A stretch of DNA of 64,000 nucleotides. Origin: an uncultured Butyrivibrio sp. GTDB taxonomy: Bacteria > Bacillota > Clostridia > Lachnospirales > Lachnospiraceae. This document shows, piece by piece, positions 46,466-53,481 of this stretch (position 1 is its first letter; every line of letters begins with the position of its first letter). A program made the translations under genes and the position numbers. Location: assembly GCF_947169445.1 (NCBI RefSeq), contig NZ_CAMVPU010000009.1, positions 43,324 to 107,323 of the forward strand. The letters run 5' to 3'. A model generated the notes under the pieces. It was given only the letters and a program-made list of their open reading frames with translations, did no database searches and had not been told where the DNA came from.

Positions 46466-47857
46466 TTAAAAGTCATCCTTGTCCTTCATCCTGCCAATAG
46501 CATCCATTGCAAGCTTACTTCTCTCACATTCTGCTGCAGAAAGAGAAATCTGCCATGCAAACGGACTTCCCTTCATATGTTCTGATGCATATGACAAACC
46601 ATTAGTTCTCTCATCCAAAAACGGTCTGTCAATCTGGTTAGGATCGCCAAGAAGAATAATCTTAGTGTCCTTTCCGGCACGGGTTATAATACCTTTTGCC
46701 TGCGTAGGAGTCATATTCTGTGCTTCATCAATAATCAGATATGTTTTCAAAATCGATCTTCCACGGATAAAGTTCAGTGCTTCACACTGTACGATTCCTC
46801 TTTCGAAGACCTCATCTGTCTTGCCCTGTAGTTCTTTTTCATCCTTATAACGTTCTTCCTCATTAGAATCAATAAGCTGCTCCAGGTTGTCTATGATAGG
46901 TCTCATAAGCGGAGAAATCTTTTCCTGCTCATCTCCCGGCAAAAAACCTATATCATCATCAAACTGCGAGTTTGGTCTGCACACGAGTATTCTTCTGTAC
47001 TCTCCTGTAGGCCTGTTGATCATCTTCTCAAGTCCTACAGCCAATGAATAAAACGTCTTAGCAGTACCTGCCATACCCTTTACTATAACCAGTGGCGCAA
47101 CTTCTGCGGGTTGCATAAGTGCTTCCTGCAGGAAATACTGGCCTGCATTTCTCGGCTTCACACCATAAGGCTGACTCTTTTCATACTCAAGCTTCTTGAT
47201 GAACTTGCCGCACACACGCCCCATCTGAGTTTTGTTGGTAGACTGATCAGCCCTTACCACAACAAATTCGTTTTCATACAGTTCCGGAGCGAATTTAACT
47301 CCTTTCTCATCACAGCAATAAACCTGCTCGATTGGAATACCTTTTTTCTTAAACTCCTTAAATACATCTTCAGGTGCATATACATCAATTCGGCCGCTAT
47401 ACTGCTCGTTCTCACCTGCAACCTGCTGAGTAGTAAAGTCCTCAGACTTAACTCCGAGAATCTGAGCCTTGATCCTCATCAAAATATCCTTAGTAACAAG
47501 GATTACCTGCTCTTTACTACAGTCTCTAAGTCCCTTACAAACTTTAAGAATACGGTTGTCTGACTTATATTCAGCCATATCCTTCGGAAGCTCTACATCC
47601 TTAAAATTCTTCTCAACTCTAAGGAAGCCTCCATTGTCAAGCTTAACACCCCTGACTAAATCCCCTTCGCCTCTTAGCTGCTCAAGAATTCGGATAGCTT
47701 CACGCACATTGGCTCCTCGCTCACCCTCATCCCTCTTGTGGCCGTCGAGTTCCTCCAAGACTACCAGCGGAAGAACGACCTCGTTATCATCAAAGCACTT
47801 AAGAGCATGTGGTGCCTGAATCAAAACGTTGGTGTCCAGTACGTAGATCTTCTTCAT
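46466..47857 (-). CDS. PIN-domain / PhoH-like ATPase fusion
   Basis: A 463-residue fusion. The N-terminal PIN domain has YVLDTNVLIQ and PLVVLEELDGHKRD with acidic metal-binding residues. The C-terminal PhoH ATPase has Walker A GMAGTAKT (residues 261-268) and Walker B YLIIDEAQNMTP. PIN-PhoH proteins act as RNA helicase-nucleases in characterised cases. The layout matches YlaK-type proteins of Firmicutes. The gene stands alone, preceded by a G-rich RBS. Confidence 0.93.
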   Translation of the reverse strand: MKKIYVLDTNVLIQAPHALKCFDDNEVVLPLVVLEELDGHKRDEGERGANVREAIRILEQLRGEGDLVRGVKLDNGGFLRVEKNFKDVELPKDMAEYKSDNRILKVCKGLRDCSKEQVILVTKDILMRIKAQILGVKSEDFTTQQVAGENEQYSGRIDVYAPEDVFKEFKKKGIPIEQVYCCDEKGVKFAPELYENEFVVVRADQSTNKTQMGRVCGKFIKKLEYEKSQPYGVKPRNAGQYFLQEALMQPAEVAPLVIVKGMAGTAKTFYSLAVGLEKMINRPTGEYRRILVCRPNSQFDDDIGFLPGDEQEKISPLMRPIIDNLEQLIDSNEEERYKDEKELQGKTDEVFERGIVQCEALNFIRGRSILKTYLIIDEAQNMTPTQAKGIITRAGKDTKIILLGDPNQIDRPFLDERTNGLSYASEHMKGSPFAWQISLSAAECERSKLAMDAIGRMKDKDDF

Positions 47858-47968
47858 GCGTAGGTCCCCCCCCTATATTTGTATGACTTATAAGTTCATT
47901 ATACCATATATTGTGTTTTGAACATTATTTTTTCGTCAATCGTAAAATAAATCAACTAAAAACTAAAA

Positions 47969-48000
47969 AGGAAGATATCAGAACTAACTGATATCTTCCT
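47969..48000 (-). terminator. Terminator downstream of the SulP gene
   Basis: A perfect 13-bp stem (AGGAAGATATCAG with CTGATATCTTCCT) and 6-base loop is followed on the minus strand by TTTTAGTTTTTAG. It lies 40 bases past the stop. Confidence 0.9.
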
Positions 48001-48039
48001 AATATAAATAAATATCTATTTTTGTTTGAATAATTTATA

Positions 48040-49683
48040 TCAAATTTCAGCAGCTCTCTTAAGTGCTTCATCGATGTGAGGAAGGAAATTCTCACGACCA
48101 ACAAGTTCTACGAAGCCATCTTTTTCCATTGTCTTCATAGGCTGTTCATTAACATGTGAAAAAACAAGCTGAACGTTATTCTTCTTGCACTTCTCATAGA
48201 GCTGTTCAAAAGAATGCATTGCTGTTGCGTCAATCGCAGGAACACCACGCATACGTATTACAAGTGCTCTTGTGAAATCCTTAAATCCGATTGCTGCAAT
48301 CTGCTCTGCATCGCCAAAGAACATTGGTCCTGCTATCTCGTATACACGAACATGCTTAGGAATATCCTTAAGTCCTATTCCATCAGGGTCATCTTCAGGA
48401 TCAAAATACTTCCATCCTCTGATTCTGGACTCTTCGCTCATTCTCTTCATAAATAAGAGGCAGGCAAGAACCATGCCAACTTCAATAGCAACTACAAGAT
48501 CAAATACAATTGTAAGTACAAAGGTTGTTACAAGAACGATAATGTCACTCTTTGGTGCTGTTTTGCAAAGATGTACGAAAGTCTTATACTGGCACATATT
48601 ATAAGCAACCATGAAAAGAATTGCTGCAATGGTAGGCATAGGAATAAGTGCCGCATAAGGCATAAGTACTACAAGTACAAGAACAAGGCATACTGAATGG
48701 ATCATTCCGGCAATTGGTGTTCTTCCACCATTTTTAATATTGGCTGCAGTACGAGCGATCGCGCCAGTAGCAGGAATACCACCAAAAAGAGCTGAACCGA
48801 TGTTACCTGCGCCCTGAGCAACAAGCTCCATGTTGGATCTGTGCTTGGAATCAATCATACTGTCTGCAACCACACAGGACAAAAGAGACTCAATTGCAGC
48901 AAGGATTGCAATAGTAACACCATCTCCTGCAACTGAAGTAAGTGTCTTGAGATTAAAAGCAGGAATTGTCAATGTTGGAAGATTTCCCTTTATCTCATAA
49001 AGATCTCCTATAGTATTAACATTCATACCAAGGAGCTTAACCATAAGGATACCAACAATAACCGCAATGAGTGAACCCGGAATCTTCTTGCTAACCTTAG
49101 GCCATACAATCTGAATAGCAAGACAGATAAGTCCAACGATAAGTGCCTGATAGTTGAAAGTTCCGATATTCTTGGCAATAGCTTCAGCTTTCTCTATAGT
49201 TTCAACTGTAACTGTGCCTGAAGGATAAGTAAGTCCCAAAAAGTCTTTTATCTGACCAATAGCAATGGTAACCGCAATACCTGCTGTAAATCCTGTGGTA
49301 ATAGTATAAGGAATAAACTTGATAAGTGATCCAAGTCTGAATATTCCCATTAAAATAAGAAGAACTCCAGCAAAAATAGTAGCAAGAGCAAGTCCTTCCA
49401 TTCCCTTATTAGCCACTATCCCAGCAACAATAGTAGCAAATGCGGCTGTAGGCCCGGCAATCTGTACTCTGCTACCACCCAGGAAGGAAATAATAAATCC
49501 TGCAACAATAGCAGTATAAAGACCTTCCTCAGGTCCAACTCCCGATGCAAGAGCCAGTGCAATTGAAAGTGGAAGTGCAATAATAGCAACAATAATTCCA
49601 GAAACAAGGTCAGTTACAAACTGCTTGCCATCGTAGCCCTTAAGTACTGTAAACAGCATGGGCTTTAGTCTTTCGTTTTCCAT
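48040..49683 (-). CDS. SulP family anion transporter with STAS domain
   Basis: About 547 residues. A membrane domain of about 14 helices includes the SulP signature region ALPLSIALALASGVGPEEGLY and GSRVQIAGPTAAFATIVAGIV. The C-terminal STAS domain (about 430-547) ends with VPAIDATAMHSFEQLYEKC. Family members carry sulfate, bicarbonate or C4-dicarboxylates; the substrate is not evident. GGAGG lies 5 bases before the ATG at 49683. Confidence 0.93.
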   Translation of the reverse strand: MENERLKPMLFTVLKGYDGKQFVTDLVSGIIVAIIALPLSIALALASGVGPEEGLYTAIVAGFIISFLGGSRVQIAGPTAAFATIVAGIVANKGMEGLALATIFAGVLLILMGIFRLGSLIKFIPYTITTGFTAGIAVTIAIGQIKDFLGLTYPSGTVTVETIEKAEAIAKNIGTFNYQALIVGLICLAIQIVWPKVSKKIPGSLIAVIVGILMVKLLGMNVNTIGDLYEIKGNLPTLTIPAFNLKTLTSVAGDGVTIAILAAIESLLSCVVADSMIDSKHRSNMELVAQGAGNIGSALFGGIPATGAIARTAANIKNGGRTPIAGMIHSVCLVLVLVVLMPYAALIPMPTIAAILFMVAYNMCQYKTFVHLCKTAPKSDIIVLVTTFVLTIVFDLVVAIEVGMVLACLLFMKRMSEESRIRGWKYFDPEDDPDGIGLKDIPKHVRVYEIAGPMFFGDAEQIAAIGFKDFTRALVIRMRGVPAIDATAMHSFEQLYEKCKKNNVQLVFSHVNEQPMKTMEKDGFVELVGRENFLPHIDEALKRAAEI

Positions 49684-49826
49684 AATATCCTCCAAATATT
49701 TATACCAAATTAAAAACCATCCTATTATATTACCTAAAAAAGAATATGGTCAACTGTAATTTATTTATTTAAAGTCATTATTCAATTGGTAAAAAAATGA
49801 AAAGCCGTCAATAAAATGTATCATTT

Positions 49827-49854
49827 TTGATAGAATTATTTACCAGCGTAAATT
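49827..49854 (+). promoter_or_regulatory. Candidate promoter of the small peptide gene
   Basis: TTGATA (49827-49832), a 16-base spacer and TAAATT (49849-49854) lie about 55 bases upstream of the start codon. The -10 is weak. Confidence 0.45.
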
Positions 49855-49907
49855 ATTGTTGTAACATTACGTATGAAGATAAAAAGATTTGGGAGGGGAT
49901 TTTATAT

Positions 49908-50075
49908 ATGAAGACATGGGTTAAACCTGAAGTTGATTTATTAGAGCTTAAGAGTACAGAAGCAGTAAGATCATTAACAAGATTTATGTTATTGGCCAAT
50001 ACCACTAATGGTCTGTATGATGATGCTGATGATTACGATGATAACTTTCAAGGAGAATACGGTAGAGATCAGTAA
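49908..50075 (+). CDS. Putative RiPP (lasso-like) precursor peptide
   Basis: A 55-residue peptide with a strong RBS (GGGAGGGG) 9 bases before the ATG at 49908. Residues 1-19 (MKTWVKPEVDLLELKSTEA) match the K-x-W-x-x-P-x-x-x-x-L leader style of Firmicutes lasso precursors of the paeninodin type. A Thr-Asn pair at 33-34 precedes Gly35, which fits the conserved Thr at position -2 of lasso leaders. From Gly35 the tail is acidic, with Asp41 and Asp42 at core positions 7 and 8, where a lasso ring would close. An HPr-kinase-like gene faces it 24 bases away. No lasso cyclase or protease gene is in the window. Confidence 0.55.
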   Translation: MKTWVKPEVDLLELKSTEAVRSLTRFMLLANTTNGLYDDADDYDDNFQGEYGRDQ

Positions 50076-50085
50076 TTAAGTTTTA

Positions 50086-50113
50086 AAAGGCTATCAATTT
50101 ATTGATAGCCTTT
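50086..50113. terminator. Bidirectional terminator between peptide and kinase-like genes
   Basis: A perfect 12-bp stem (AAAGGCTATCAA with TTGATAGCCTTT) and 4-base loop is followed by TATTTTTTATT on the plus strand and TTAAAAC-type sequence on the other. The stop codon of the kinase-like gene lies inside the loop. Confidence 0.85.
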
Positions 50114-51013
50114 ATTTTTTATTATATAATCTGCAATCTTGTCAGCCAAATCTCCATGTTCTGGTCGAACTATCTGATATGCAGGACATTTACCTGCAAC
50201 TTTCAGATACTCTTTTTCGTATTCAGCATCATCCATCCATAATCCCATATTACGAACCAAAAAATTACTGGCCTTAAATGCTAACAGGTGCTCAAATCCG
50301 GAAAGTTTTCTCTCTTCGAGTTCCTGAATATCAGATTTTGCAAGGACAAACATACTCTTAAGTTCTTTTGGTTCATCCACAAACACATCCACCGCAGGAA
50401 CCAGAAACTTGTCCCGTACTCCTCCAATATATAACATACTATTTATATCAAGATTTCTTTTTAATACTTCATCGCGACACATTTTCTGGTAGGGGAAAGC
50501 CGGATATGCTATAGCCTTATCTACCACCATTTTAACTGCACCAATATCATCAGCCATTAGTTTAAAACCTCTGTCTAAAAGCTTTCTGGTAACTGTAGAT
50601 TTTCCTGCACCTGAACTTCCAGAAATCATAGTTGCATAATTTCCATCAGTAACAATACTACAGTGAATAGGGAGCATTCTTCGTTGTATCATAAGCATTG
50701 ACATGGCAAAACCTGCAAAATGCGACGTATTTGTCCAGGTTGCCTTGGGGCCAACTTCCTGAATTATAATTTCGTTTCCATTTTTTATCAGAAAGTATGC
50801 GTAATCATTTCTAAAAAAGGAATAATCCATTGATATATAATGGTTTCTGCTTGGTTTACCAATTTTATCAAGAAAAGCTGTAATCTCGGGTTCTACTATC
50901 CCGCTCCTGACATACACATCAGTCTTAATACTGCTATTTTCATCTATCCTCAAAAACTCTTCAAACTCAATTTCGGATTCCAAAACAAGCCCATAAATCT
51001 TGTATCTATACAC
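50099..51013 (-). CDS. HPr kinase-like protein (HprK C-terminal domain fold), RiPP-associated type
   Basis: A 304-residue protein starting with GTG. Walker A is GSSGAGKST at residues 132-140, followed by KLMADDIGAVK, the acidic motif of HPr kinases. The N-terminal 110 residues do not resemble classical HprK. Stand-alone HprK-like kinases of this type occur in RiPP clusters; in the paeninodin cluster such a kinase phosphorylates the peptide. Its neighbour here is a lasso-like precursor on the opposite strand. It is unlikely to be the HPr kinase of carbon regulation, because the family signature around the Walker A differs. The RBS is weak. Confidence 0.7.
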   Translation of the reverse strand: MYRYKIYGLVLESEIEFEEFLRIDENSSIKTDVYVRSGIVEPEITAFLDKIGKPSRNHYISMDYSFFRNDYAYFLIKNGNEIIIQEVGPKATWTNTSHFAGFAMSMLMIQRRMLPIHCSIVTDGNYATMISGSSGAGKSTVTRKLLDRGFKLMADDIGAVKMVVDKAIAYPAFPYQKMCRDEVLKRNLDINSMLYIGGVRDKFLVPAVDVFVDEPKELKSMFVLAKSDIQELEERKLSGFEHLLAFKASNFLVRNMGLWMDDAEYEKEYLKVAGKCPAYQIVRPEHGDLADKIADYIIKNKGYQ

Positions 51014-51159
51014 TATTCTCTACCGCCCTCTTTTTTTCTGTAACTTTCATATTATTTATGTTTCGACATAATAATATATGAACATATAAAAAGATACACA
51101 GTCCTAAAACTTCAAAAGGACTGTGTACCATTATACATTATTTAATTTGCTTTTTCACC

Positions 51160-51924
51160 TTACATAAACATTGAGAGAGTCTTCTGTGCCTTGTCTTCCT
51201 GCTGCTGTTTCTGGAGAATCAGCTGGTAAGAATCCAGAGCCTGCTTAGTCTTAAGCTCCTGATATGCCTTGATGGAATTATCTTCTTCCTTATCCATTTG
51301 GAACCCATTAAGTTCCAGAGCAGCATGTGAATTATAGGTCAAAGCATGGTCAACACCATTTGTCTGAGCGCCGGCTGTTGATCTCTGACTTGATATCTTA
51401 TTAAGCGCATCATCAATCTTGCTCATATCAAAATCGCCGGTCACATCATAATCATCTATACCAAGTGCTGCTGTGGCACTGTCAAATGTAGATATACTCT
51501 CTGTTGAACCATTTGAATCAGTTGCTACAGTGAGACTTCCTTCATTATTAAGAAGGTTCTTTTCATTGTACTTAGTTCCTGCAGCAATATCGTTAATCCC
51601 CTGCTTATACTGATCAATCTGATTCTGGATACTCTGCTTATCATCATCAGACAACGTACCATTCATAGCTTTAACAGATAGTTCCTTTATGGACTGAAGA
51701 TAATCCTGAATTCCCGCCATAGCACCATCTTCTACATTAAGTAAAGATTTAGCGCTGGTCAGATTCTCTTTTCCTGCCTCAAGACCATTTACCTGTGCTG
51801 TTGTTTTCTCCTGGATTGCAAGTCCCGCTGCATCATCCGAAGCCTTGGTGATCTTGCCACCAGCCGGAATAGTTGAATATGCTGAATAAGGTGAGCTTCC
51901 ACCTACTGAAGATATGCTACTCAT
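51160..51924 (-). CDS. Short divergent flagellin-like protein
   Basis: A 254-residue protein. Residues 25-110 match the flagellin N-terminal D1 region: KASDDAAGLAIQEKTTAQVNG, LLNVEDGAMAGIQDYLQSIKELSVKAMN and TKYNEKNLLN. The extreme N-terminal D0 segment (MRINHN-type) is absent and replaced by a Ser/Gly/Tyr-rich stretch. The C-terminal SSQRSTAGAQTNGVDHAL resembles the flagellin C-region start, but the protein then ends in a Gln/Lys-rich helix (YQLILQKQQQEDKAQKTLS) instead of the usual C-terminal D0. It lacks both D0 pieces, so it probably cannot polymerise as filament. RBS AAGGAGG. No other flagellar gene is nearby. Confidence 0.75.
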   Translation of the reverse strand: MSSISSVGGSSPYSAYSTIPAGGKITKASDDAAGLAIQEKTTAQVNGLEAGKENLTSAKSLLNVEDGAMAGIQDYLQSIKELSVKAMNGTLSDDDKQSIQNQIDQYKQGINDIAAGTKYNEKNLLNNEGSLTVATDSNGSTESISTFDSATAALGIDDYDVTGDFDMSKIDDALNKISSQRSTAGAQTNGVDHALTYNSHAALELNGFQMDKEEDNSIKAYQELKTKQALDSYQLILQKQQQEDKAQKTLSMFM

Positions 51925-52029
51925 ATTGACCTCCTTGATTCAAAAAGCATCCTTGCATAAATAAATTAATTACTTCTACTGTCATGTTATCAAAACATCA
52001 AGGTCAATATAATAAATAAAATATAAAAT

Positions 52030-52077
52030 CAGCCCTAAACTGAAAGGTATTTTCACTATTTGGAGCTGATTTTAAAA
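52030..52077 (-). terminator. Hairpin upstream of the flagellin-like gene
   Basis: AAAATCAGC pairs with GCTGATTTT across a 30-base interior, and the minus strand continues TATATTTTATTTATT. It may end a transcript arriving from the minus-strand side or flank the flagellin promoter, which I could not identify. Confidence 0.4.
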
Positions 52078-52146
52078 TAAATTATCTAAAAAGAAAAAAT
52101 ATCTTCCCTGAAAATAATTAATAAATATACACATTTTTTTCACTTT

Positions 52147-52283
52147 TTGAACACATTTATAGTTTATGATAATAATCAAGTTAGTGATGCAGCTCGGCTA
52201 ATGATTCGAAAATTAGCCCAATCACTATCTCCCCCTCATAAGAAAATCGCAGGCACTCACGTCCCCCCGTGGGTGTTTTTGCG
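52147..52283 (+). ncRNA. Candidate small RNA A with own promoter and terminator
   Basis: TTGAAC (52147-52152), 17 bases and TAATAA (52170-52175) form a promoter. A two-part stem follows: TAGTGAT (52182-52188) with ATCACTA (52221-52227), and inner GGCTAAT with ATTAGCC. A single-stranded C-rich stretch (TCTCCCCCTC) is next. A terminator hairpin pairs CACTCACG (52254-52261) with CGTGGGTG (52268-52275) before TTTTT, loop included C-rich. No open frame is served by it. C-rich exposed tracts are typical of Gram-positive sRNAs that bind Shine-Dalgarno sites. Confidence 0.45.
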
Positions 52284-52373
52284 TTATATGATTATTTTTT
52301 TATTTATAATTATTCATTTCGCTAATTCTCTAATGTTTTATCACAAAAAAGTATAATATTTTGAATGAAAAAA

Positions 52374-52408
52374 GAAATCCGCACTACCCTATAGCCAGTG
52401 CGGATTTC
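52374..52408 (-). terminator. Terminator downstream of the small membrane protein
   Basis: A perfect 12-bp stem (GAAATCCGCACT with AGTGCGGATTTC) and 11-base loop is followed on the minus strand by TTTTTTC. It lies 28 bases past the stop. Confidence 0.9.
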
Positions 52409-52435
52409 TGATTGTCTGCTACACATACACCATTA

Positions 52436-52900
52436 TTAGTCCGTAAATTGATTTATATCTATATCGCTTCCGTATTTCCCATATAATCCCATCAACTGAG
52501 ATATCTCTTCTGCTGTCAGATTCTCTGCCGCGTACTTGATCAGCCCATCCTTATCTCCTTCATTTACATATTCCATAACCTCAGAAACAGACTCTGAATC
52601 CATATGATTTTCAATTATCTGTGCTACTACCTCTTTATCTTCTTCGGTCATGGAATCAAGGATCTTGGAAACCTCAGGATTATTTCCGGCTATTTTTTCC
52701 GCATTATTCGTGATTATATCCACTGTTTTTTCGGCTGCAACCTTTTTTACTGATTGTTTTAATAAAGGAAGCGCGTAGTTTATGAAAAGAAGGATAACTA
52801 CTCCCAGAATAACTATAGTCATCATAACTTTTCCAAAAGCGCTGTTATTCCCTGCTTTCTCAGAATTGTTATATACTTTTTTTCGATTATTTTTTGACAT
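52436..52900 (-). CDS. Small membrane-anchored protein of unknown function
   Basis: A 154-residue protein. A basic N-terminus (MSKNNRKKVYNN) precedes one membrane helix at about residues 26-48 (MMTIVILGVVILLFINYALP). The exposed part is acidic and predicted helical (EEDKEVVAQIIENHM, NLTAEEISQLMGLYGK). No known domain is recognised. The gene is flanked by candidate small RNA genes and has its own terminator. Confidence 0.65.
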   Translation of the reverse strand: MSKNNRKKVYNNSEKAGNNSAFGKVMMTIVILGVVILLFINYALPLLKQSVKKVAAEKTVDIITNNAEKIAGNNPEVSKILDSMTEEDKEVVAQIIENHMDSESVSEVMEYVNEGDKDGLIKYAAENLTAEEISQLMGLYGKYGSDIDINQFTD

Positions 52901-52950
52901 ATTTTCTTATTCTCCCATACATTTTTTATAATAGGTCATATTTCTTTTAG

Positions 52951-52988
52951 AGTTCAGTCACAATTTAGAAACAGTTACAGTGTATTAT
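52951..52988 (+). promoter_or_regulatory. Candidate activator-type promoter of small RNA B
   Basis: A -10 TATTAT (52983-52988) has no good -35. AGTTCAGT at 52951 and AGTTACAG at 52973 lie 22 bases apart, two helical turns, directly upstream of the -10. This is the layout of LytTR-type (AgrA/VirR-like) direct repeats, so control by such a regulator is possible. Confidence 0.4.
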
Positions 52989-52994
52989 ATACCT

Positions 52995-53113
52995 ATCAGA
53001 AGGACATACCTTCTGAACCCCCAACAATACTTTTTTTCATACACGGGTTGTCTGGTTCCCCACTAGGCAACCCCTCCTCCCAAAATTTAGCCACCTTCTG
53101 AGGTGGCTTTTTT
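52995..53113 (+). ncRNA. Candidate small RNA B
   Basis: The 5' hairpin TCAGAAGG/CCTTCTGA (52996-53016) is followed by exposed GAACCCCCAAC. A second stem pairs GGGTTG (53045-53050) with CAACCC (53068-53073), with CCCC in its loop. A CCCCTCCTCCC tract follows. A terminator stem GCCACCT/AGGTGGC (53090-53107) ends in TTTTTT. The CCTCCTCCC tract is complementary to Shine-Dalgarno sequence. The 5' region resembles candidate C 230 bases downstream. Confidence 0.55.
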
Positions 53114-53190
53114 ACATCTCATTACAAAATACAAACTCTATTCTAACACAAGTTTAAGTATTCTCATTAGCTAATTCATCAAAATTTCTC

Positions 53191-53222
53191 TTAAGGTTCA
53201 ATTAAGGTTCGAGGTATATAGT
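53191..53222 (+). promoter_or_regulatory. Candidate promoter of small RNA C with 11-bp direct repeats
   Basis: TTAAGGTTC at 53191 and 53202 are exact copies 11 bases apart, one helical turn. They lie just upstream of a TATAGT -10 (53217-53222). Direct repeats of this spacing at the -35 position are typical of OmpR/PhoB-family response regulators. Confidence 0.5.
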
Positions 53223-53228
53223 ATTTAT

Positions 53229-53300
53229 CAGAAAGGATTAACACTTTCAAAACAACTTTTTTACACCAGCCGGGACAGCAACCTCAATCTGCCCCGGCAC
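53229..53300 (+). ncRNA. Candidate small RNA C (5' half paralogous to B)
   Basis: The 5' part TATCAGAAAGG..ACACTTTC and the following AACAACTTTTTTACACCA line up with the 5' part of candidate B. A stem pairs GCCGGG (53269-53274) with CCCGGC (53293-53298), with inner CAG/CTG. CACTCCC follows. No clear terminator was found before 53400, so the 3' end is uncertain. Confidence 0.4.
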
Positions 53301-53481
53301 TCCCTATGAATGCGCTCACTCTTGAATCATATTCACACGAAGGCCGCATTTATGTCTAAGCAGTAATTATGTGCTCACTTTTTCTAATAATTCCCCTGGT
53401 AGTCATAACGTAAAAACATTGATTAATGATATAATATCTTTCAGAATGTACGCCGCTTAAGTCGGCAGAATGGAGAATGGT

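Noticed and set aside
49827..51013. Complete lasso peptide biosynthetic cluster
   Set aside because: No asparagine-synthase-like cyclase, transglutaminase-like protease or RRE gene is present nearby.
53202..53215. GGTTCGA as a tRNA T-arm
   Set aside because: No acceptor, anticodon or D-arm can be folded around it; it is part of a direct repeat at a promoter.
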